The position numbers and the translations under genes were made by a program. Shown here in pieces: positions 27,844-36,500 of a DNA stretch of 37,675 nucleotides; positions within the stretch are counted from its first letter, which is position 1, and every line of letters starts with the position of its first letter. Source of the stretch: Saprospiraceae bacterium (GTDB taxonomy: Bacteria > Bacteroidota > Bacteroidia > Chitinophagales > Saprospiraceae); assembly GCA_020631355.1 (NCBI GenBank), contig JAHDHL010000046.1, positions 1-37,675 of the forward strand. Direction: 5' to 3'. Under the pieces are notes generated by a model. It was not told where the DNA came from and did no database searches. It saw only the letters and a list, made by a program, of their open reading frames with translations.

Positions 27844-30630
27844 ATGAATATGGAATTCACATTATCGAATCTGGAAAATAAGTATACGATATTTCAGGAG
27901 GGGCAGGTGCTGAACCATTCCCAATTGAATAGTGTGGTCAATTATTTGGATGAACAGAGTAGATTGACTAGAACCTGTCTGATTGGTGTAGGTGTGGTAT
28001 GTGGATTGGAAATAGAAAGTGATATCGATTCCAAGGGAATCATTATCCGAAAGGGGTGCGCCGTAACTACGGATGGAGACCTGATTCATCTCGATGAGGA
28101 TGTCACTCTGAGGTATTTCATCCCGTATTCAAATAGGAGTTATCCGCATTTTGATGAATATCTTCCAATTAAGAAAGAGCGCGTTAAGAATATCTGGAAA
28201 CTTACGGATGAAAAGGAAACTGAAGAATATGCAAGTATAGCAGAATTGACCAATGTCAATAGTGCGGGTAACCTGGATAATCTGGTCATAGTCTTGTATC
28301 TGGAGGAGAAAATAAAGGATGCGACTGCCTGTACCGAAATCACATGCGATTCACTTGGCTCCACAAAGGAATTCAACTTGCATTTTTTGGCCATTCCTTA
28401 TCTGGAAGTGGAAAATAGCATGCTCCCTTATGATGAGTTATACCGTTCTTGTAATGATTTCAAAACCACTTTCGATAGCTTACCTTTTATATCAATTCCT
28501 AGGGTCAATATTACCTCGGACTTGACCAGTGATTATCAGGAAGTTGCAGATGAGTTCAATAATAAGATCAAATCCTTTCTCACGACCTCCACAACTACTT
28601 CCAGCAATCACTTGGATTATGCATTGGATTTGCTACAAACCCATTTCAATCAGATACTGGCCAAGGACTTTTCTACGAATGATTGGGGTACCAGAATAGC
28701 CCAGGTCTGTGATGTGGATAATTTTGACTATGCCAATTTTGATAGGTTGTATGTGTATGGTTGGTTGAGGGATATCACATCGACCTACTTGGAATTAAGG
28801 GAATGTCTATTGAAAGCATGCGCTTTCTGTTGCCCGGATGTAATGGCTTTTCCGAAACATATCCTATTGGGCCGGACCTCGAATTCTGGACTTTATAGAC
28901 ATGAGTTTTATCCTGCAAAATCTTTGGTATCAGTTAAGGAAGGACTTGGTAAAGCCTCGAATTTATATAAGAAATTGCATTTGCTGATTAATAATTTTGA
29001 ACTTCCGAATCACAACTCATCCAAGATTAAAATCACACCCTCTCGAAAACCTGTTGTTCCTTTGTCCGAAAAAGCGGTTCCGTTCTATTATGCTAATGCC
29101 GGAACAACCGAATTCAAGAAAGCTTGGAATTTCGAGAAGTCAATCAATAATCACCAGGACGAAATTCAAGGATATCGTATGAGTTCCCCGAATTTTGTAA
29201 GTAAGCCATTCATTTATGACATCAGCAAGTATGATTTCTTTAGGGTGGAGGGACATATCGGTAAGAATTATAAGGATGTGATTCAGGAAGTCAAGAGGCT
29301 TCGAACAGAAAATAACCTGCCATTCAATGTAGTGGCGATGCAATTAGGTGATTTGGTGGATATCAGCTTATCCAAGGATATTCTTCTATCTGAATACATC
29401 AAAACCCATCGTGGATTGGAGTATCTCAGTGGTGCACCTGCAGGTGGTACGATAGTGATTGTTCATGTCAAGGAAGAACGACAGGTCTATGACCCAACAG
29501 AATGGGAATTAGATGAGGGCGTATTACTACCAGAAGATAAGGACGTTCGAAGGGTGAGAAATGATATTGCAGAGCCAGTGGAGAAAATGGATAAGATCAG
29601 AAAAGGTCTGACCATGGGAAGCGATAGCATCGTTCGGGTCGCCGGTGATAAGAAATATACCATTAAAAGGAAAGAGGGTAAGATTTCTCCTACCAAAATG
29701 ATGCGGACTACAGGCCTGCCTGAAGGCAAGACAAGTAATTCTTCCAAATCTAAGAATTTACCCGAGCTCCCAGAATTCGATTCCATAGTAGTCGCTGATT
29801 TTTGTATTCCTTATTTGTGCTGCGGAGAGGATATTCCTATTCAGGCTTACTTGGTCGATTTGGATACCAATCTATTGGTGAAGCAAAGCGATGAATCCGA
29901 TTTTGATACTTATATTTTTGATGTTTGTGCTTGTGATATCGATGGTGAATTTGATGGTTGCCACCAATTGGCTGTCAAGCCAAAAGGAGGTACGTTCAGA
30001 GTGATAGATTCTTCTTTGGCAGGTGTTACATCCGGTGAGGAATACGGTCCGTATAACAGTGATGACGAGTTTGACTATATGATTATTCCGGTCTTTTTTA
30101 TGGACTATGGCGATCACAAATTCGAGTATACCGTCAATGGTGAAACCATTGAGGTAGTCATAAGGGTATTCTGCCCTGATGCAGGTTTCAGTATAACGGG
30201 TGGAGCCGGAAATACTGAGAGAGGCAGGGAACTGCCCGAGGCCAAATCCAAAGTGGCAGCGAAATCAAGGGTACCGGCCATTGATTATGAAACGCTATTT
30301 GCCATACCACCCAATCCATCTTCCATATTCTTACAGGCCAATGATCTGGGGCATGATTCCTATCAATGGAAACATAAGGTTTACTATTACAACGGAAGCA
30401 ATTCTGATATAGTGGAAAGTGGCGTTAATGGCCCTGTATATAATATGAATGTTCCGTTTTTCTCTGGTATAGCGTATTATGAGATTAGCCTCAGGGTGCG
30501 AAAGGGAGATTGTGAGGAGGAGGAGACACTGTTCTTGACACTCAATTCCCTAGGCCAAAGTACCTTACTCAAGAATAGACCTTCTTTTGATACCGATATC
30601 AATCCAGGGGATGCATCGAACAATACATAA
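27844..30630 (+). CDS. Large eCIS cluster protein of unknown role
   Basis: This 928-residue protein lies between the Afp12-like and AAA+ genes, a position where Bacteroidota eCIS clusters often carry a large uncharacterised protein. The N-terminus (about 15-100) has a compact pattern GQVLNHSQLNSVVNYLDEQS, LIGVGVVCGLEI, GCAVTTDGDLIHLDEDV, resembling other eCIS proteins of this position. Cysteine clusters lie at 326/329/330 (CAFCC) and 654/659/660 (CIPYLCC). The C-terminal third is beta-rich and Ig-like (YGDHKFEYTVNGETIEVVIR, FSGIAYYEISLRVRKGD), as in fibres or decorations. No Afp13-type fibre gene is visible elsewhere, so this protein is a candidate for an outer baseplate, cage or target-binding part. 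That role is inference. Its stop is 3 bases before the ATPase start. Confidence 0.65.
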   Translation: MNMEFTLSNLENKYTIFQEGQVLNHSQLNSVVNYLDEQSRLTRTCLIGVGVVCGLEIESDIDSKGIIIRKGCAVTTDGDLIHLDEDVTLRYFIPYSNRSYPHFDEYLPIKKERVKNIWKLTDEKETEEYASIAELTNVNSAGNLDNLVIVLYLEEKIKDATACTEITCDSLGSTKEFNLHFLAIPYLEVENSMLPYDELYRSCNDFKTTFDSLPFISIPRVNITSDLTSDYQEVADEFNNKIKSFLTTSTTTSSNHLDYALDLLQTHFNQILAKDFSTNDWGTRIAQVCDVDNFDYANFDRLYVYGWLRDITSTYLELRECLLKACAFCCPDVMAFPKHILLGRTSNSGLYRHEFYPAKSLVSVKEGLGKASNLYKKLHLLINNFELPNHNSSKIKITPSRKPVVPLSEKAVPFYYANAGTTEFKKAWNFEKSINNHQDEIQGYRMSSPNFVSKPFIYDISKYDFFRVEGHIGKNYKDVIQEVKRLRTENNLPFNVVAMQLGDLVDISLSKDILLSEYIKTHRGLEYLSGAPAGGTIVIVHVKEERQVYDPTEWELDEGVLLPEDKDVRRVRNDIAEPVEKMDKIRKGLTMGSDSIVRVAGDKKYTIKRKEGKISPTKMMRTTGLPEGKTSNSSKSKNLPELPEFDSIVVADFCIPYLCCGEDIPIQAYLVDLDTNLLVKQSDESDFDTYIFDVCACDIDGEFDGCHQLAVKPKGGTFRVIDSSLAGVTSGEEYGPYNSDDEFDYMIIPVFFMDYGDHKFEYTVNGETIEVVIRVFCPDAGFSITGGAGNTERGRELPEAKSKVAAKSRVPAIDYETLFAIPPNPSSIFLQANDLGHDSYQWKHKVYYYNGSNSDIVESGVNGPVYNMNVPFFSGIAYYEISLRVRKGDCEEEETLFLTLNSLGQSTLLKNRPSFDTDINPGDASNNT

Positions 30631-30633
30631 GAC

Positions 30634-31953
30634 ATGACAAGGCAGCCTATACACATATCGACCATGTTGGATAAGGAGCTGGAATTCGTGAGGCGATTCA
30701 TATCGCAGAGGTTATCGGATGATGATGGAGTATTGCTAGAGACTGATGGATTATCAGAACTGGAATCCAGTTTCATTCCTTACGCCATGCGTAAGCATAA
30801 TCCTACGAATCAGGAGATTTTCATTTTCTATGTCGCACTGTTCACATATGTTTATCCTTTTTTATTGAATGAATTGGTCAAGGATAGCGATATTTTATTC
30901 AGGAAAATACTTCGAAAGGGAGCTATTCATCTGACGGATAAATCCTGTTTGTATCCAACGGCTGAATTCTTGGCTTTCCTACTGTATGGTAAGGATTGGT
31001 CGGGTAGGATGAACCTGATTGCTAGTTTGTCAGAACATCATTTTCTGAAAAAGGAACGTATCCTTTTATCGGAAAAGGGAGGATTGGACCTGACCGATCC
31101 GATTCGATTAAATCCCTTATTTGTCCATCAGTTATTTTCGTCCAGAGCAGAAAGGTTTAATGTGAGTAGCTCCTTTCCCGCCCAATTCATAGAAACACAA
31201 TTGGAATGGAAGGATTTGATTCTTTCCACCAAGACAAGAAGCCAGATCAATGAATTGGAGATATGGTTGAAGCACCATCAGACTTTGATGGATGAATGGA
31301 AGATGGCAGCTCATGTCAAACCGGGATATAAGGTGTTGTTTTATGGTCCATCAGGAACGGGTAAGACACTGACTGCTACACTACTGGGAAAGTACACCCA
31401 AAAGGATGTGTATCGGATAGATTTGTCTCTGATTGTTTCCAAATTCATCGGTGAAACAGAAAAGAACCTTAGTAATCTTTTCGATCAGGCCGCAGATAAG
31501 GATTGGATCTTATTCTTTGATGAGGCAGATGCACTTTTTGGTAAGCGGACCCAAGTGCAATCAAGTAATGACAGGTATGCGAATCAGGAAGTTTCCTATC
31601 TCTTACAAAGGTTGGAAATGTATCCCGGACTCGTCATCCTTGCGTCTAATTTCAAATCGAATATTGATGATGCTTTCACACGAAGATTCAATAACCTCAT
31701 ACCATTCTTTATACCCAAACCCAATGAACGATTGAAGTTATGGAATAATACCTTACCACCCAATCTCCGATTGGCCAAGGATGTGGATATGGCGAAAATA
31801 TCCTCTAGGTATGAGTTGACTGGTGCGAATATTGTCAATGTCGTACAATACTGTGCCTTGCAAATGATTCATTTTGAAAAGGAAGAATTAACCCAAGCGG
31901 ATTTGATAAGCGGGATTAAAAGGGAATACCTGAAAGAAGGTAAGGTTTGGTAA
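30634..31953 (+). CDS. AAA+ ATPase of the eCIS (Afp15-like)
   Basis: This 439-residue protein has a C-terminal AAA+ module of the FtsH/Cdc48 type. Walker A is GPSGTGKT at 238-245, Walker B is ILFFDEAD at 292-299, and the arginine-finger region is TRRF at 349-352, preceded by the sensor segment ILASNF. The N-terminal 200 residues are a helical domain specific to eCIS ATPases. In Afp and PVC the homologue is needed for assembly or quality control of the particle and is not part of the final structure, or only a minor part. It ends 2 bases from the end of the convergent tape-measure-family gene, with no terminator between them. Confidence 0.93.
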   Translation: MTRQPIHISTMLDKELEFVRRFISQRLSDDDGVLLETDGLSELESSFIPYAMRKHNPTNQEIFIFYVALFTYVYPFLLNELVKDSDILFRKILRKGAIHLTDKSCLYPTAEFLAFLLYGKDWSGRMNLIASLSEHHFLKKERILLSEKGGLDLTDPIRLNPLFVHQLFSSRAERFNVSSSFPAQFIETQLEWKDLILSTKTRSQINELEIWLKHHQTLMDEWKMAAHVKPGYKVLFYGPSGTGKTLTATLLGKYTQKDVYRIDLSLIVSKFIGETEKNLSNLFDQAADKDWILFFDEADALFGKRTQVQSSNDRYANQEVSYLLQRLEMYPGLVILASNFKSNIDDAFTRRFNNLIPFFIPKPNERLKLWNNTLPPNLRLAKDVDMAKISSRYELTGANIVNVVQYCALQMIHFEKEELTQADLISGIKREYLKEGKVW

Positions 31954-31955
31954 TG

Positions 31956-33446
31956 TCATCCATACCATTCTACATGTAATGGCTTTTTTGATTCGGGTAT
32001 TTGTATGACCTGGTATCCCCAAGGGATGAATTTCAAAAGAATGTCATAAGCCTCGCTTTCGACTCGTAAAATCCATCTTTTTTCTTCTTCGTACAGCTTG
32101 CCTTTTCGTTGTAGAAATGAACTTCTGAAATGTTCGATACTGGGTTGTCCTAATTTGGACCAATGACCTATGACGCTTTCCAATAATAACGCAGTTTCGG
32201 ATTCAATTTTTTCTTGTGATTCAATGTTATTCCAAGGTCCGATAAAATCCATTGGATGCATTCCTGATAATAATTTATTCAACGGTAATGAGAATTCCAT
32301 ATGATTAAAATCACCAGTGATAATATATTGTAGGATATGTGCTTTTTTATGATGGTCTGATATGTTTTCCTTTAAATTGAATTTTTTGAAAAAATGTGGA
32401 ATGAAAGGGTGTAGCAATACAAGTCCGGAGTTGTCTATGATGTATTCCTTGTTCGCTTTTTTATTATTGGATTCGTTATTATTTTTTTTGTCATTATTTG
32501 TATGAACGGATTTTTTATTTGATTTTTTTATTAATTCTGAAATGAAAATATTATTTGTAATATGGTCTAATGACGTTTTTTTATTGGATAGAATTTTATT
32601 TATAATATTGGGGGCAGGTGGTAATCCTAGTAAAGTGTATAATTCTTGGGATTGGGAGCCTATTGGGTTGTCTAGGATAATATCATTAATGAGGTTGAAT
32701 GATTCTGTAGTGGCATATTGATTTGTCAGTATAATATATTCTATGACAATGAATTGGTATAGAAGATGTGCTCCCGTTTTTCTTTGTGGGTAAAGAAATT
32801 GAAATACATCTTTATATTCTACAAGTAATTGATAATCAGATGGATTTATTTTTTCTTTAATCTTTTCTATGAATGGTTTGAACGTTTCTTCTGAGAAGAA
32901 AGATAAGAATCTGAGGATGCTTTCTGATTTGTCTTTCTTTAGGTTTTTCTTGATGAAATTGATGATGTGATTTGCTTGGGATTGTACAGCCCAATCCCTG
33001 AATGATTTTAGTATTTGTTGTTTGTCTTCTTCATGGGACCACCAAGGTAAGTGGCCATTGATAAGGAAAAAAATAAGAATTTGTTCGAACTGGTAAATAG
33101 GTTTTTTTTTCGGATTGTCAATATTTTCCCTTGTTTTTTGATGTTGTGAATCTATTTGTTGTTGAATCAGGTTTTGTTGGATTTGAGATAATATCTTTTC
33201 TTTGATGGATTGTATTCCCGTCAGGCTAAGTTGCTCAACATCGACTTCCAAAGGGAGTTTTTCTATTCTGATAATATCATTGTTGTCTACAGGAATATCC
33301 TCTAATTCTTTTTCCAACCAAGGAAGCAGGATGTGCTTGACCCAGTATTCAATTTCTTTACTTAAGTCCTCTGGTGAACTATGTGATTCGTAATTTACTT
33401 CTATGAATAATTTATCAATTAATACCTTGTTCTTTTCCTTGGACAT
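31956..33446 (-). CDS. Contractile injection system tape measure family protein (CIS_TMP)
   Basis: This 496-residue protein is the only minus-strand gene of the cluster. It fits the CIS_TMP family, whose members are taken to set particle length. Key patterns are the N-terminal KLFIEVNYES, LPWWSHEE, the block NSGLVLLHPFIPHFFKKFNL, and the C-terminal LYEEEKRWILRVESEAYDIL with IPWGYQVIQIP. Residues about 310-340 are a lysine/asparagine-rich low-complexity segment (KKNNNESNNKKANKEY). The gene is clearly more AT-rich than its neighbours, with many T-runs on the plus strand. It faces the ATPase gene end-to-end and diverges from the cargo gene. The opposite orientation implies a separate promoter and separate timing of expression. 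Confidence 0.85.
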   Translation of the reverse strand: MSKEKNKVLIDKLFIEVNYESHSSPEDLSKEIEYWVKHILLPWLEKELEDIPVDNNDIIRIEKLPLEVDVEQLSLTGIQSIKEKILSQIQQNLIQQQIDSQHQKTRENIDNPKKKPIYQFEQILIFFLINGHLPWWSHEEDKQQILKSFRDWAVQSQANHIINFIKKNLKKDKSESILRFLSFFSEETFKPFIEKIKEKINPSDYQLLVEYKDVFQFLYPQRKTGAHLLYQFIVIEYIILTNQYATTESFNLINDIILDNPIGSQSQELYTLLGLPPAPNIINKILSNKKTSLDHITNNIFISELIKKSNKKSVHTNNDKKNNNESNNKKANKEYIIDNSGLVLLHPFIPHFFKKFNLKENISDHHKKAHILQYIITGDFNHMEFSLPLNKLLSGMHPMDFIGPWNNIESQEKIESETALLLESVIGHWSKLGQPSIEHFRSSFLQRKGKLYEEEKRWILRVESEAYDILLKFIPWGYQVIQIPESKKPLHVEWYG

Positions 33447-33530
33447 AAAAGGTTGTTTGACTTTCTTTTTACCTCGAAAAACCGTAACTTGTATTAAAGT
33501 TAATCATAATTAGAATCCCTGCAACCCTTA
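33447..33530. promoter_or_regulatory. Divergent promoter region between tape-measure-family and cargo genes
   Basis: The 84 bases between the two start codons must contain promoters for both genes unless one is read through. On the plus strand TTTG (33456-33459) is followed 25 bases later by TAACTTG (33485-33491), a weak match to the Bacteroidota promoter boxes. No convincing match was seen on the minus strand. Confidence 0.3.
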
Positions 33531-36500
33531 ATGGAAAAAGCTGCCAAAACAAGGAAGTCCGTATCTCCCAATCTAGCCAAGAAATCGTCTGTTTCTACCA
33601 CAAAACAAGAAGCAGCTAAACCTTTCAATGTCATTGAGCCAGCTAACAAGAATCTAGGGTACAGTGATTTTATTGAAAACAGATTGCAAGGCAATATTTG
33701 GTATGATGATGCCAAGAAGAATAATTCAGATAAAAAAACTAAAAAAGACCTGAATTCTACCAATCCTTTGGCCGATTCAAAGGTCGTGGAAACCAGTGAG
33801 ACTCCTTTGGAAAACAAGGCAGTAAAGCTCGCACCGTCAAAAGCCATCGTAATAGCTCCTGTAACAGATAAGGCCAAGACAGATGATGCCGTAGTTCCTA
33901 AGGAACCGATTTTGCCAAAAGAAGAAAAAGGTAAGAAAGAAGGTAAGGCCAAAGGGGAAGTAAAGGAGAAAGCAATTCCAAAAGCCCCGAAAAATGCAGC
34001 ATCCGACCCTCAGTTCCAAAAGGTAGCGGTACACATCAGCAAGACGGGAACTCGTCTGAAACAACATCCGGACCCCAAGGCCAAATTATCTGAAACCAAG
34101 GATGCCTCACACCTCGAAACGACTCAACAAAACGATAAGAATGACCAATCGGCCCACATGGGGACGATGGAAGCCGTAGCTGAAAAAAGCGAAAAACAAC
34201 CCATTACACCCGAATCATTCAAAAAGATTCTACAAGGCCAACTGGATTCCCTGGAGAAACAATTACCCAAGGATGAGGCAGCAGCAGAACGGTTCAATAA
34301 GGAGAAGCCCATCGAAAAAATGAAGCAAAATGTAGCTTCTACCGTAAATGCTGAACGAGCAGCTCTTGCCGGACCGATGGATAAGGAAGCCAAGGAGGAA
34401 AAGGCACCTGCATCCAACCTGCCCACGACCAATGCGATACCCCTAAAGGCTGAAGCAACACCCAAGGCTCCAATTCCCATTGATGCCAAAAAAGCCAGTC
34501 CCAAACCCAAGACTTCACAGGAGATTTCCATGGAAAAGGAAAGTCAATCATTGGATGACCAAATGGCTGAGAATGATATCACGGACGAACAACTCGCCAA
34601 ATCCAATGAACCCAAGTTCACTGGAGCATTAGAGAGTAAGAATGAAGCCAAGAAAGAAGCCAAGGCAGCTCCCGGTCATTACAGGAAAAAGGAAAGAAAT
34701 GTTTTGGGGATGGCCCAGAATCAAGCCATGAACAAAGGGCAGATGGGTTTCGGAGGCATGATGAATTCCCAGATTTCCACCATCAATCAAGTGTTCAAGG
34801 GGCAGGGACTGACCTCAACTTCCGATAAGGATAAACAAAGGGATGTCAATCAGGAATTGAAGGACATTTACAACCAAACCAAGAAGAATGTCAGCGAGAT
34901 ACTCGATAAGTTATCCGAAAGTGTGGATAAGAAATTCGAGGAGAAAGCTGGCGCCGCCAAGGCGACATTCGAAAAGAATGTCGAGGAAGGATTGGGTGAA
35001 ATCTATGGATGGTTCACGATAGATGATTGGTTGTTTGGAGAAGATACGGACGCGATAGAGGATGTATTCAGAGTAGAGAAAGGTAAGTTCGTCAGCGCTA
35101 TGGATGCGGCATTCGATGAGATTGCACAATTGATTTCCGATGAATTGAACAAGGCCATCAAGGAAATCAAAAAGGGCCGAAAGGATACAGAAACCCATTT
35201 CAACTCCCTCACCAAGGAACAACAACGCCTAGCCAATGATACCATGAATCAGCTGGGCGACCAATATGACACCCTTGAGGATACGGTCTATGAAAAACAA
35301 GAGGAATTAGCAGGGGATTTGGCCAGTGCCTACAATGAAAAAGTGGGTGAACTCAGAGAGAGTTTTGATGCGATTAAGGAAAAGGTCAGTGCGACATGGA
35401 TAGAGGCGGCATTCAATGCCATCAAGGGAGTCATCGAAACCATCCTCAAACTCAAGGACCTGTTACTGAATCTCTTAAGTGCGGTCATAGATGCGGTCAA
35501 GGCCATTATTAGCGACCCAATTGGATTCCTGAAGAATCTATTTGGTGGTATTCGTTTGGGTATTTCCAATTTCATGGCCAACCTGAAGAAAAACATCATT
35601 ACGGGTCTCATAGAATGGTTGACCGGGTCATTGGGAGGTGTGGGAATCACCATACCGGATAACCTGTTCAGCTTATCAGGTATCTTTGATTTGGTGACCC
35701 AAATCCTAGGGTTGAGTAAGGAGTACTTTAGGGCCAAAGCCGTCAAGTTGTTGGGTGAACCCACAGTGAATGCCATGGAAAAAGGCCTTGAAATATTCCA
35801 GATTGTCAAGGAAAAGGGAGTCATGGGACTCTGGGAACACATCAAGGAACAATTCACGGATCTCAAGGAGATGGTCATGGATGCCATCAGGGACATGATC
35901 ATGACCAAGGTCGTGGAAGCAGGTATCAAATGGATGCTCGGATTGTTGAGTCCGGCGGGAGCATTCATCAAGGCCGTAATGCTCATTGTGGATGTGGTTA
36001 AGTTCTTCATCGAAAGGGCTGCGCAAATCATAGAATTGGTCAGTGCATTCGTGGATAGTATCCGAGCCTTGGCTAATGGTGGAGTAGGGCAGGTGGCTGC
36101 GGCCATCGAAAAGGCATTGACCAAAGCCATACCCATACTCATCGGTTTCCTTGCCGCACTCGTTGGTGTTACAGGGCTAACGGGTAAGGTCCAGAAAATC
36201 ATCAAGCGAGTCAGAAAACGGATTGATAAGGCAATTACCAAATTGATACTCAAGGCCAAGAAGAAGTTCAGGAAATTGATGAAGAAAGGAAAGGCTGGGG
36301 TGAAGAAAGTTGTGGGTAAGATAGTTTCTTGGTGGAAAGCAAAGAAAGAATTCAAAACGAAGAATGGAGAAAAGCATAAGTTATTCTTCAAGGGGAATGG
36401 AGCAAGTGCGAAATTGATGATTGCTTCAGAGGAAATGACATTCCAATCTTTTATAAGGGATTTGGAGGGCAGTACGGGTACGAATGCAGAAAGTGAAGCG

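Noticed and set aside
13188-33446. Prophage or type VI secretion system
   Set aside because: No capsid, portal, terminase, integrase or lysis genes are present, and none of the T6SS membrane complex (TssJ/L/M). The Afp11, Afp12, DUF4255 and AAA+ set is specific to eCIS.
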